A stretch of 64,000 nt of DNA from an uncultured Kiritimatiellota bacterium (GCA_944389565.1 CALXMV010000010.1:1-64000); one strand, 5' to 3'. Numbered from the stretch's first letter, positions 24,112-32,130 are shown. The notes: generated by a model not told the origin, from the letters alone. A program made the numbers and translations.

Positions 24112-24142
24112 CGCCCCCCCGGCGCACGCGGCACGGCGCGCC

Positions 24143-24937
24143 ATGCGGGTCTGCGTCCTGGCATCCGGCAGCAGGGGAAACGCCACCTACGTGGAAGGCG
24201 GCGGCGTGCGCCTGCTCATCGACGCCGGGCTCTCCTGCCGCGCCCTCGAGAAACGCCTCGCCGAGGCCGGCCTCGCCCCCGACGGCCTCGACGCCATCCT
24301 CGTCACCCACGAACACGCCGACCACGTGGCCGGGCTCGACCGCTTCGCCCGCAAACACGCCGTGACGGTCTACGCCAACGAAGGCACCGCCGCCGTCGTC
24401 GAGCGCCAATGCCGCCTCGCCCGCCGCGAGCCCCCCGACTTCGCCGTCTTCGAATCCCGCGTCCCCTTCGCCCTCGGCGGCCTCACCGTCACCCCCGTGC
24501 GCGTCAGCCACGACACCGCCGAACCCGTCGCCTACACCCTCGCCGAACAGACCGGCCACACCCTCGGCTACTTCACCGACCTCGGCTTCGTCTCCGACGA
24601 GGCCGCCGCCGCCCTCGCCGCCTGCGAGGCCCTCGTGCTCGAATCCAACCACGACCCCCGGATGCTCCGCGCCTCCGGCCGCCCCTACCCCCTCATCGCC
24701 CGCATCGCCGGCCAATCCGGCCACCTCTCCAACGACCAGGCCTGCGAGGCCCTCGCCACCCTCCGCCCACCCCGCCTCCGCCGCCTCGTCCTCGCCCACC
24801 TCTCCCAGGAATGCAACGACCCCGCGGTCGCCCGCGCCCAAATGGCCCGCACCCTCCGCGCCATCGGCCGCGACGACCTCGCCCAAACTCTCGCCGTCGC
24901 CGCCCAGGACACCCCCACCCCCCCCTTCGACCTCTGA
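24143..24937 (+). CDS. MBL-fold metallo-hydrolase (YycJ/WalJ-like)
   Basis: 264 residues, ATG at 24143. Metal ligands H56-x-H58-x-D60-H61 in VTHEHADHVAGL, a later RVSHDTAEPVAY, YFTDLG, then ESNHDPRMLRASGRPYPL and SGHLSN. ESNHD..ML and GHLSN are typical of the YycJ/WalJ subgroup, small cytosolic metallo-beta-lactamase-fold proteins linked to DNA double-strand-break repair as 5'-exonucleases in Gram-positives. Full length, no signal peptide. Substrate in this organism unknown. Confidence 0.88.
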   Translation: MRVCVLASGSRGNATYVEGGGVRLLIDAGLSCRALEKRLAEAGLAPDGLDAILVTHEHADHVAGLDRFARKHAVTVYANEGTAAVVERQCRLARREPPDFAVFESRVPFALGGLTVTPVRVSHDTAEPVAYTLAEQTGHTLGYFTDLGFVSDEAAAALAACEALVLESNHDPRMLRASGRPYPLIARIAGQSGHLSNDQACEALATLRPPRLRRLVLAHLSQECNDPAVARAQMARTLRAIGRDDLAQTLAVAAQDTPTPPFDL

Positions 24938-25308
24938 CCCGCCCCGCACGCCGCCATCGGCCCCACGCGGAAAAACGTGTCATTTCCCGCCCCGCGCCAC
25001 GTATATGACCCATGGAGGCCCCATTGGGCCCTCCCGCGGGATGGGCGCTTGCGCCCCTGGAGACAATGTGATAGCCTATCCTCGGTTGTCGCCTCCGGCG
25101 TCGAACGAACCGTGAGAACCTTGGAAAGCCATCGTGGGATTCGTCGGCCCCCGATCGCGGTGCGACCCTCCGCGCACCCCCGCCGTCGCCTCCCACGGAC
25201 TCCTCCGCCGCCTCCAGCGCAAACGCCTCGCAACCGAAGGCTAACCCCTTGTAATCTCAAAATGGCGTAACCATACGAACTCGATTGTCGGAAAGGAAGG
25301 ATGCAAGC
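24938..25308. other. Spacer at the left edge of the accessory region
   Basis: About 370 bases with no convincing gene. It holds a small hairpin (GGGCGC TT GCGCCC, about 25046-25059) and, at its right end, the left copy of a 40-bp direct repeat (25207-25246). GC content visibly drops after about 25250, where the nuclease-like gene begins. Confidence 0.6.
25207..25246. repeat. 40-bp direct repeat, left copy
   Basis: Begins GCCGCCTCCAGCGCAAACGC and ends ACCGAAGGCTAACC. An identical copy in the same orientation lies at 26876-26915. The pair flanks the gene at 25309-26799, as recombination or attachment sites would. Confidence 0.9.
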
Positions 25309-26799
25309 GTGAATGCAAGAAAAAAAGTAAATAGGAACGGTACGCCTGGGACGACGACAGGGCGGATGGGCGGAATAGCCGAGACCGCGAACAGAACAGG
25401 CGCGCAAGAGCGATGGCATGCGCCAAAGGGCGGGCATGGCTTCGCGGCAGAAGATCTGAATACGGCGATCGACCAAGCCTTGGGGCACGATGCCAAGGTC
25501 GTCGGCAACGACTACGCGAAAAACGGCCCGGATAGGCTTGTGGATGGCATTTACATTCAAACAAAATATTGTGAGACCGGAAAAGGATGCATTGACGCCT
25601 GCTTTGACAAAACCGGAACGTTTCGGTACATGTCTGACGGACACCCCATGCAAATCGAGGTGCCGAAAGATAAATATGCCGAAGCTGTTGCCGCGATGGA
25701 GAAGCGCATTCGCGACGGACAGATCCCTGGCGTGACCGACCCAAAACAAGCGAACGATTTGGTGCGCCAAGGGCATTTGACGTACAAACAGGCTCGCAAT
25801 CTCGCCCGCGCAGGGACAGTGGAATCCCTGACTTATGATGCCGCGACAGGATTGATTTCCGCGGGATTCGCATTTGGACTCACGTCTGTGATTACCTTCG
25901 CGACCGCCATCTGGAACGGGAAACCCATGAGCGTCGCCTTGAAAAACGCCGGGTGCGCAGGCCTCCAAGTGGGAGGTGTGGCGTTTGTCACACACCTTGC
26001 AGTCGCACAGTTGACCAAAGCCGGATTGAACAGCGCATTGCGATCGAGTTCCACGGCGATTGCCAAGATGATGGGGCCAAAGGCCTACACCGCGCTCGCC
26101 AATGCCTTCCACACCGGCAACACTACGCTGTCAGGGGCGGCCGCTATCGCCAAAACCGCCAAGATTTTGCGCAGTAATATTGTCACGTCCGCGGTCACGA
26201 TCGTGGTTCTCTCCTCGGTCGATGTCTGGAAATTCGCCCGCAATCGCATATCTAGGAAGCAACTCGCCAAAAACATCATCAACACGACCGCATCGGTGGT
26301 GGCGGGAACACTTGGCTACGTGGGAGGCGCGGCCGCGGGAACTGCTATCGTGGGGGGGGCGACAACCGCAGGCGTGGCCGCGGGTGCGACTGTGGGCGCG
26401 GCCGCCGGAACGGCCGCATGCCCCGTGGTTGGCACCGTAATAGGCTTGGCTTGCGGTGCCGTCGCGGGGTGGATCGGTTATAAAATGTCCGCAAAGGCAA
26501 CAGGCTGTCTTATCGGCAAGGATGACATCGAGGAAATGGCCGACATCCTACAGCGGAACTTCGTTTCATTGGTCGAGGAGTATCTGTTGACCAAAAGTGA
26601 AATGAACGCCTGTGTTGAAGAATTGAAATCCAAATTCAGCGATGGGAGACGTTTTGAGGACATGTTCGCAAGCAAGAACAAGGATGCTTTTGCCGAAAAG
26701 ATGATCAGGCCCATCATGGAGCGTATCGTCAAACAGCGCAAACACATCCCCATGCCCGATTCAAGGCAAATACTTATCGCGTTGGGCAAATTGGCCTAG
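25309..26799 (+). CDS. Membrane-associated protein with PD-(D/E)XK-like N-terminus and glycine-zipper region
   Basis: 496 residues from the GTG at 25309, which has AAGGA 7 bases upstream; TTG at 25285 is a longer alternative. Residues 30-110 contain GGHGFAAEDLN and then DRLVDGIYIQTKYC. This D75...D79-x4-Q84-x-K86 spacing recalls PD-(D/E)XK nucleases of the QxK kind. It is followed by SDGHPMQIEVPKDKYAEAV. Then come helical hydrophobic segments (GLISAGFAFGLTSVITFATA) and a Gly/Ala zipper (about 320-385: GGAAAGTAIVGG, then GATVGAAAGTAA) able to cross or bind membranes. The C-terminal 100 residues are charged and helical. I do not recognise a named family. Lower GC than the neighbours and flanking direct repeats suggest transfer; the defence genes beyond suggest an anti-phage or toxin role. 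Confidence 0.7.
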   Translation: MNARKKVNRNGTPGTTTGRMGGIAETANRTGAQERWHAPKGGHGFAAEDLNTAIDQALGHDAKVVGNDYAKNGPDRLVDGIYIQTKYCETGKGCIDACFDKTGTFRYMSDGHPMQIEVPKDKYAEAVAAMEKRIRDGQIPGVTDPKQANDLVRQGHLTYKQARNLARAGTVESLTYDAATGLISAGFAFGLTSVITFATAIWNGKPMSVALKNAGCAGLQVGGVAFVTHLAVAQLTKAGLNSALRSSSTAIAKMMGPKAYTALANAFHTGNTTLSGAAAIAKTAKILRSNIVTSAVTIVVLSSVDVWKFARNRISRKQLAKNIINTTASVVAGTLGYVGGAAAGTAIVGGATTAGVAAGATVGAAAGTAACPVVGTVIGLACGAVAGWIGYKMSAKATGCLIGKDDIEEMADILQRNFVSLVEEYLLTKSEMNACVEELKSKFSDGRRFEDMFASKNKDAFAEKMIRPIMERIVKQRKHIPMPDSRQILIALGKLA

Positions 26800-26824
26800 C
26801 CTTTCACCCAAGGAGAAAAGAGCG

Positions 26825-26941
26825 ATGTGGCCCGCTGTTCCTACAACGGCCATGTGCTGGAGAGGGGCAGCACCTGCCGCCTCCAGCGCAAACGCCTCGC
26901 AACCGAAGGCTAACCAGTCTGCCCCATCCTTCGGCGTCTGA
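26825..26941 (+). CDS. Possible 38-residue ORF spanning the right direct repeat
   Basis: ATG at 26825 with AAGGAG 9 bases upstream gives MWPAVPTTAMCWRGAAPAAS, then a Ser/Ala/Gln stretch to a TGA at 26939. Codons 18-30 are read from the 40-bp repeat. The strong ribosome site is the only positive sign; it may be the start of a gene cut off by the repeat, or not coding. Confidence 0.25.
   Translation: MWPAVPTTAMCWRGAAPAASSANASQPKANQSAPSFGV
26876..26915. repeat. 40-bp direct repeat, right copy
   Basis: Identical in sequence and orientation to 25207-25246; the two copies bracket 1.6 kb that holds the nuclease-like membrane protein gene. Confidence 0.9.
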
Positions 26942-26956
26942 GGCTCCTCCGAACAC

Positions 26957-26988
26957 GCGGCGGGCGGCCTTCCGGGGCCGCCCGCCGC
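26957..26988 (-). terminator. Strong hairpin after the AIPR gene
   Basis: Perfect 13-bp stem (26957-26969 with 26976-26988, arms GCGGCGGGCGGCC / GGCCGCCCGCCGC), 6-base loop, 21 bases beyond the AIPR stop. There is only GTGTTCGG after it and no T-run, so it is a probable but atypical terminator. Confidence 0.5.
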
Positions 26989-27009
26989 GGTGCGAGACTG
27001 AAGTCTGAG

Positions 27010-29052
27010 TCACGCGTCGTCTTCCGGGTCTTCCTCGGCGACACGGTCGATGGTGAGCAGGGGGCGCTCTTTGTCCAAAATGTCCAAGATGGTTTGGCCG
27101 AAGACGTCGCAGCGTTTTGCGCCGAGCGCGGATTTGCTTTTGAGGTCTTGGATGGTGCGGATCTCGTCATACCGGGCGATGATGTCGGTGATATGCCCTT
27201 TTCTGGGGAGGTCACAGCCGCGGCATTGCTCGGAAGAGATGTTTTCGCAGGCGGCATAAATGCGGTCGCGCAAATCGCGGATGACGTTCTCGTAGACGGC
27301 GCCCCAGCGAGGGGGATGGAGGCAATCCCGTTCGTGCGCGAGCGCACGGGCCTCGGTGCTTGGCATCGCGAACAGGGCCTGCTCGACCTCCGTGAAGCCG
27401 GCATCCGTTATCTGCCGCAGGATGCGCAGGAGGATATACTCGCGATAGAGTTTGTCCTGCTTGAAGAAGTTGGAGTAATCGTTGCTGGCTTTCCCATAGT
27501 CCTTGTAATAGGCCAGATAACCGGGCAGGAGATAATTGCGGAGGCAGTGGTCGAAAAGTCGGTCAAGCTGGCCTTGCGCGAGAGCGTCCGGCTTGAGGAA
27601 GGGGAAGGCCACGTCGTCATGGCCGAGCGCGGAGGATTCCTTCTCCTTCAATTCCGGGTGGGTGTGGAGCTTGAGCAATGCGCCGACGCACGCGATCAAG
27701 GGGTAGAGGCCGTTTTTGGCCAAACCCTGCAACTCGCGAAACTCCTCGCGGCTGTCGCGAGGCACCTCGGCGACCTTCCGCGCCTTCCAGTGTTTGCAGA
27801 AGGCGTCCGCGGCTTTCCAGAGGATGGCGAGGTCGCGCACGAAGGGCGCGGGGGGATAGAGGGCTTTCTTCCCTTTCCGCACGATCCCGAAGATTTGCTT
27901 GTAGAGGAGCGTGTCCTCGAAGATCTCTTTCGTGTGCGTGCGCGCGGTGCAGGGATATTGATAGACGAACGCGAGCAAGAGTTTGCCCAAGTCCGCGGTC
28001 TTGAGGCGTTGCCACGGCTCGGGGTAGGCTTTTTTGTCGACGGGCTCGTTGACCTTGGTAATGAGGTGGATGGGGTATGCGGGGTCTTTTTTCAACGCGG
28101 TGCGCAGGCCGCGGATCTCCGAGAGGTTGGCGACGGCGTCCGCGGCCTTGATGGGCTTCTGGGAGTTGGTGGCGGTGCAGACTTCCGCGATGAAGTCGGA
28201 CTGCTCGTCTTTGGGGAGCGCGCCAATCTCGATGATCTTGCAGGGGAGGAAAAAGTCACAGGCGAGTTCGGCCGCCGTGCCGATATTATGGGTCGTCTGG
28301 CCGCCATTGACGATGGAGAAATCTTGGAGTGTGAGTTTTTCGCCATCGATCTGACAGGATTTGCAGACGATCGTGAGTCCGTTGTTGAGATACCAGAAAT
28401 TCCTGGGCGCGACGGCCATCGTGCGCAGCATCGCATCGTCGATGCGCGGTTGGCTGACATAATAGCGCAGGTTCTGCGCCAGGAGACCGTACGCGGCTTT
28501 CTCCTGCCAGAGGCGGCGCAGCGACAATGCGGAGACATTGACGAAATGCGCCTTGCAGGGCCCTTGGGTGCAATAGTGGCACGCATTATCACCCTGGTCA
28601 AGCCTCAGGCTCCCCTCCGGGACGAACGGAAAGGCGCTGGCGACATTCCGCACCTCATAGTCGATATCGCTTCCGAAGAGGAGCTCCAAGACCGGATCCG
28701 TCTCCCGCTTGCGCATGGTCTCCACGAAATCAATCAGTGCGGCCTTGGCCTTCGGGGTCGGATTGATGGGTAGCAGGAAGCGGATGGTGAGCGGGACCGC
28801 GTCGTCGCCAAACTGCGTGAACCCCAAAGCCCGCAAGCGTTCCTCTTCCGCGCCACACGTACCGTGAAAAACCCCACGGAGCTCGGTGAGGGTCGCGAGG
28901 CAACCGTCATAGGCGGTTTTCAGCTCAGTCTTGATCTCCTTGGCCGTTTTTTTGGCGACAGCGTAATCGAAGGCGATGAGGATGTCGATGGGGGTCTTCC
29001 CCGCCACGGGATTCCCATCATCGCCTTTCGCCGGGAAAATCCCACTGATCAC
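27010..29052 (-). CDS. AIPR-family (abortive infection phage resistance) protein
   Basis: 680 residues from a GTG at 29052 whose first bases overlap the stop of the small upstream ORF (GTGA). The AIPR core lies around residues 190-330: NLRYYVSQPRIDDAMLRTM, APRNFWYLNNGLTIVCKSC, LQDFSIVNGGQTTHNIG, then EVCTATNSQKPIKAADAVAN. This NNG-TIV...IVNGGQT pattern defines the family, first linked to lactococcal phage abortive infection. Cys pairs (CHYCTQGPC near 155; CRGCDLP near 620) could bind metal. The usual REase-like N-terminal domain is not obvious; the same frame stays open upstream of the GTG without a start codon, so a frameshifted longer protein is possible. Next to an R-M system, so a defence role is likely. 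Cytosolic. Confidence 0.8.
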   Translation of the reverse strand: MISGIFPAKGDDGNPVAGKTPIDILIAFDYAVAKKTAKEIKTELKTAYDGCLATLTELRGVFHGTCGAEEERLRALGFTQFGDDAVPLTIRFLLPINPTPKAKAALIDFVETMRKRETDPVLELLFGSDIDYEVRNVASAFPFVPEGSLRLDQGDNACHYCTQGPCKAHFVNVSALSLRRLWQEKAAYGLLAQNLRYYVSQPRIDDAMLRTMAVAPRNFWYLNNGLTIVCKSCQIDGEKLTLQDFSIVNGGQTTHNIGTAAELACDFFLPCKIIEIGALPKDEQSDFIAEVCTATNSQKPIKAADAVANLSEIRGLRTALKKDPAYPIHLITKVNEPVDKKAYPEPWQRLKTADLGKLLLAFVYQYPCTARTHTKEIFEDTLLYKQIFGIVRKGKKALYPPAPFVRDLAILWKAADAFCKHWKARKVAEVPRDSREEFRELQGLAKNGLYPLIACVGALLKLHTHPELKEKESSALGHDDVAFPFLKPDALAQGQLDRLFDHCLRNYLLPGYLAYYKDYGKASNDYSNFFKQDKLYREYILLRILRQITDAGFTEVEQALFAMPSTEARALAHERDCLHPPRWGAVYENVIRDLRDRIYAACENISSEQCRGCDLPRKGHITDIIARYDEIRTIQDLKSKSALGAKRCDVFGQTILDILDKERPLLTIDRVAEEDPEDDA

Positions 29053-29333
29053 CCCATACGTGCGCTCCCCCTGTGGCAGGCACCCGGCGCAAAGCTGACT
29101 CCTCTCATTGGGATTGCGCTGAAATAATGCGAATACGCATAAAAGAGCGTCAGCACCACGCGCTGAAGGGTGAGATCGCCCAAAAACGCCTCCCGTTGCG
29201 CCTCCGCCTCGTTCTCAGAAGGCGGCACGTCAATCTTCAATTCGCCCAACGCCAAAGGGGAACGCACACACTCCTTGCGAAAGTTCTCCAAAACATTCGG
29301 ATCAAGCGTCGGGAACGGCTTCTTCTTGGGCAT
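29049..29333 (-). CDS. Small ORF coupled to the AIPR gene
   Basis: 94 residues from the ATG at 29333 (GGAGA 6 bases upstream). It reads MPKKKPFPTLDPNVLENFRK, an acidic Glu/Ala-rich middle, then LTLQRVVLTLFYAYSHYF. Its stop overlaps the AIPR start by 4 bases. The last 25 or so codons look less protein-like than the -1 frame over the same DNA, which reads ...NPNERSQLCAGCLPQGERTYG and runs straight into the AIPR protein. Either it is a separate small protein (for example a partner or regulator) or it is the N-terminus of one AIPR protein split by a -1 frameshift. No known domain recognised. Confidence 0.55.
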   Translation of the reverse strand: MPKKKPFPTLDPNVLENFRKECVRSPLALGELKIDVPPSENEAEAQREAFLGDLTLQRVVLTLFYAYSHYFSAIPMRGVSFAPGACHRGSARMG

Positions 29334-29392
29334 GGGGAATCTCCACGAATACACAATGCTTCCATGATTGGCTTGGGAAACATGGCCGAGCT

Positions 29393-29480
29393 TAAACGTC
29401 CCTTTTCCTAAAGCCACCCATAGTATAAACAATGCATTGCTTTTCTGCAAGCGCGGCGGCTCGACAAAAAGGGACGTTTA
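29393..29480. promoter_or_regulatory. Divergent promoter region with a 14-bp inverted repeat
   Basis: TAAACGTCCCTTTT at 29393-29406 and its exact inverted copy AAAAGGGACGTTTA at 29467-29480 bracket the region between the AIPR unit (minus) and the methyltransferase (plus). Inside, the minus strand shows TTGCAG (29445-29450), a 17-base spacer and TATACT (29422-29427). The right arm ends one base before the methyltransferase GTG and contains its AGGGA ribosome site, so a bound protein or RNA structure there could control both units. Confidence 0.6.
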
Positions 29481-29481
29481 C

Positions 29482-30378
29482 GTGCGACCAATCACAGACG
29501 AGCAAGCGGGGCCCCGGCCGTTCATCAAATGGGTGGGCGGGAAACGTCAGCTCCTGCCGGAGATCCTGAGACGGGCCCCGATGCGGGATCTGACCGCGGG
29601 GACATTGGGTTATGCGGAACCGTTCGTCGGCGGGGGGGCGGTCTTTTTCGCGTTGGCGCAGGCCTGCCAAGGGTTGGCCCAGGCGACGCTCAACGATGCG
29701 AATCCGCGGCTGATCGGGGCCTACCGCGCCTTGCAGGAGTCGCCAGAGGCCCTCCTCGCGACGTTGCGCGCGTTGGAGGCGGACTACCTCGCCTTGCCAG
29801 CGGATGGCCGACGGGCGTTCTATCTGGCACAGCGGAAACGCTTCAACGCGTTGCGCGGGGCGGAGGTCGAATGCGCGGCGCTGCTGATCTTTCTGAACCG
29901 GACGGGCTTCAACGGCCTCTACCGCGAGAACGCTCGGGGAGACTTCAACGTCCCCTTCGGGCGGCACGCGAACCCAACGATCTGCGACGCTCCAACGCTC
30001 ATGGCGGATGCCGCCGCTCTCCGCGGCGTACGCCTCCTGTGCGGGGATTTCGCGCGCCTCCTGGACACCCTCACGCGACCGTCGTTCGTCTATCTGGACC
30101 CGCCTTACAAACCCATCAGCGCGACGTCGAGTTTCAACAGCTACACCAAGCGACCTTTCGACGATGCCGAGCAATGCCGCTTGGCCGCTTTCTGCCGGGA
30201 ACTGGATCGCCGGGGCCATCGCTTTCTGCTCAGCAACTCCGATCCGGGCGACGGCTTCTTCGATCGGCTGTATGCGGGTTTTCGCATCGAGCGCGTCCGC
30301 GCGCGGCGCTCCGTCAATGCCAACCCCGCCAAACGAGGCCCCATCGACGAACTGCTCATCAGCAACCAAGGAACGTAA
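29482..30378 (+). CDS. DNA adenine methyltransferase, D12/Dam class (M1 of the R-M system)
   Basis: 298 residues from the GTG at 29482 (AGGGA upstream). Motif I FIKWVGGKRQL (14-24), then YAEPFVGGGAVFFAL, the TGFNGLYREN segment typical of Dam/DpnM enzymes, and motif IV DPPY (206-209, SFVYLDPPYKP). The motif order I then IV places it in the alpha class of N6-adenine methylases (Dam, M.DpnII, M.MboI), many of which act on GATC. With the nuclease 16 bases downstream and a second methylase after that, it is the protecting enzyme of a Type II system. GATC specificity is inference only. Confidence 0.9.
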   Translation: MRPITDEQAGPRPFIKWVGGKRQLLPEILRRAPMRDLTAGTLGYAEPFVGGGAVFFALAQACQGLAQATLNDANPRLIGAYRALQESPEALLATLRALEADYLALPADGRRAFYLAQRKRFNALRGAEVECAALLIFLNRTGFNGLYRENARGDFNVPFGRHANPTICDAPTLMADAAALRGVRLLCGDFARLLDTLTRPSFVYLDPPYKPISATSSFNSYTKRPFDDAEQCRLAAFCRELDRRGHRFLLSNSDPGDGFFDRLYAGFRIERVRARRSVNANPAKRGPIDELLISNQGT

Positions 30379-30394
30379 GACACGGAGGTGACAG

Positions 30395-30946
30395 ATGGTC
30401 AAAGGAGGTTTCGGTGGAGGAAACACGCGCACGGGGTTGGTCTTTGAGGAGAAAACCGATTTGGCTACCCTGCTCGCCAAACAACCTGGCTATCGCGTGG
30501 AAGGCATTCATGTCTTCTACCACGATGAGGAGGTGGCTAAGGTCTTCAAGAAGCACGCTTTCTATGCCTACATCGCGTCCCTCGGGGTGGACTGGAGGCA
30601 ACATCTTTCCAAACAATTACTTCCGGACAATTGCATCTATGTAATCATTAACAACACGCTGTACATCATCGAGTGCAAGTTTCAGCACGTGGCTGGCTCG
30701 GTAGACGAGAAACTGCAGACATGCGATTACAAACGGAAGCGCTATCAGAAACTGTTGGCGGAATTGAATTATGAGGTGGAATATGTCTATGTGCTAAGCG
30801 ATTGGTTCAGGCAGGCTTGCTATCGTGACACGCTGGAATATATCATCGCGGTGGGATGCCACTATTATTTCAACTATATCCCGCTCCAAAAGCTGGGATT
30901 GCCCGTCCCTGTAATGCGTGCCGATGCATCCGACAGCCTTCTATAA
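30395..30946 (+). CDS. Type II restriction endonuclease-like PD-(D/E)XK protein
   Basis: 183 residues, ATG at 30395 with GGAGGTGA just upstream. The N-terminus MVKGGFGGGNTRTGLVFEEK has the Gly-rich ..NT.TGL.FE segment of several restriction enzymes. The catalytic core is P77-D78 (LPDNCIYVI) and E93-C94-K95 (LYIIECKFQ), a textbook PD-x14-ExK, followed by EKLQTCDYKRKRYQKLL. Flanked by two methylases in the same direction, it is very probably the cleaving subunit. It is shorter than R.DpnII (about 288), so it belongs to a different nuclease family. Recognition site unknown. Confidence 0.82.
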   Translation: MVKGGFGGGNTRTGLVFEEKTDLATLLAKQPGYRVEGIHVFYHDEEVAKVFKKHAFYAYIASLGVDWRQHLSKQLLPDNCIYVIINNTLYIIECKFQHVAGSVDEKLQTCDYKRKRYQKLLAELNYEVEYVYVLSDWFRQACYRDTLEYIIAVGCHYYFNYIPLQKLGLPVPVMRADASDSLL

Positions 30947-31841
30947 ATCGGCTTCGCGCGACTTCACGTTGGTGCGGGGGGATTGCGTGGAGGTGTTGCG
31001 CGGGTTCGATTTCGCCTTCGACCTCGCCTTCGCCGACCCGCCCTATTTCCTCTCCTCGGGCGGCATCTCCGTCCAAGCCGGCCAACAGGTCTGCGTGGAC
31101 AAAGGCGATTGGGACAAGCCACGCGGACGCGAGACGGAGCGCCGCTTCACGCGTGCTTGGCTCGCCGCCGTGCGCGACAAGCTGGCCCCCGAAGGCACGC
31201 TCTGGGTCAGCGGCACCTTCCACAACATTTTCCTCGTGGCCGAGGAAATGGAAGCGCTCGGATTCCGTCTGCTCAACGCCGTGACATGGCAGAAAACCAA
31301 TCCCCCGCCCAACCTCTCCTGCCGCGTCCTCACCCATTCGGCCGAAATCGTCCTCTGGGCCCGAAAGTTCCCCAAAGTGCCGCACCGCTACAATTACGAA
31401 CTCCTGCATGCCATCGCCGGCGGCAAGCAAATGCGCGACGTCTGGGCGCTCCCGGCCATCGCCCCTTGGGAAAAAGTCCGCGGCGTCAAACACCCCACGC
31501 AAAAACCGCTTGCGCTCCTGGTGCGGTTGCTCCTCGCGGCGACGGCGCCCAACGCTTGGGTGCTCGACCCTTTCTGCGGAAGCGGCACGACGGGCATCGC
31601 CGCGAATCTCTTGGGCCGACGCTTCCTAGGCATCGATCGCGAGACCGAATATCTGGCTCTGGCGCGGACCCGCCGTGAAGCCATCGACGCTCTAGGCGCG
31701 GCAACGGCAATGCGTGCGCGAATCCCGGGCTTCACGACCTCCACGATGACGCTTGAGGAACTCCTGGTGCACGAGCGCACGATGACGAAGGGCCCGCGCG
31801 TCTGCGAGAAGGGGCCTGACGGAGAGGACTTGCCCTTCTAG
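30924..31841 (+). CDS. Second DNA methyltransferase, beta class (M2 of the R-M system)
   Basis: 305 residues from the ATG at 30924 (GTG at 30918 possible), overlapping the nuclease end by 23 bases. Motif IV comes first, DPPY (38-41, AFADPPYFLSSGG), and the SAM motif near the C-terminus, DPFCGSGTTG (215-224). That order defines beta-class amino-methylases such as M2.DpnII (DpnA), HinfI and CcrM. KHPTQKPLAL is the usual motif X region. An alpha plus a beta methylase with one nuclease occurs in DpnII-type systems, where the second enzyme handles single-stranded or incoming DNA, and in systems with an asymmetric site where each strand needs its own enzyme. Confidence 0.9.
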   Translation: MHPTAFYKSASRDFTLVRGDCVEVLRGFDFAFDLAFADPPYFLSSGGISVQAGQQVCVDKGDWDKPRGRETERRFTRAWLAAVRDKLAPEGTLWVSGTFHNIFLVAEEMEALGFRLLNAVTWQKTNPPPNLSCRVLTHSAEIVLWARKFPKVPHRYNYELLHAIAGGKQMRDVWALPAIAPWEKVRGVKHPTQKPLALLVRLLLAATAPNAWVLDPFCGSGTTGIAANLLGRRFLGIDRETEYLALARTRREAIDALGAATAMRARIPGFTTSTMTLEELLVHERTMTKGPRVCEKGPDGEDLPF

Positions 31842-31967
31842 ACAGGAGTGAGAGCAAAAGCCGCACTTACGTACGCAAAATATCTCACGTTTCTCCGCAA
31901 ACGCGCCCAAACCGCGCGATGGGGTATCCCCAGGGAAACCGGCGGTTCCGTCCCGCGAGGTCGGGAG

Positions 31968-32014
31968 GGTCTGACCCGAAACCCTAAGGGGTTGGGGGCG
32001 AAAGTCGGGAGGGT
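31968..32014 (+). repeat. 47-bp dispersed repeat, copy A
   Basis: Starts GGTCTGACCCGAAACCCTAA and ends AAGTCGGGAGGGT. The reverse complement of 56917-56963 matches at 46 of 47 positions. It lies in the 322-base gene-free spacer after the R-M genes. Confidence 0.9.
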
Positions 32015-32026
32015 TTGGGGAAAATC

Positions 32027-32130
32027 TTACGGGGATGTAAAAATCGGGGGTTGCGGAGACAGGAATGTAAAAGCGGCTTGTGGGGCGGGGTTTGGGGGGA
32101 TGTCGCGGGGGACGGTTTACAGGGTTGTAA
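32027..32130 (+). promoter_or_regulatory. Candidate activator-binding sites upstream of the sigma-54 promoter
   Basis: Dyads TTAC-N6-GTAA at 32027-32040 (TTACGGGGATGTAA) and 32117-32130 (TTACAGGGTTGTAA), with a half-site ending ATGTAA at 32057-32070. The centres are 30 and 60 bases apart, close to whole helical turns, and lie about 157, 127 and 67 bases before the predicted start at 32191. This is the usual position for enhancers bound by NtrC-family activators. Confidence 0.5.
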
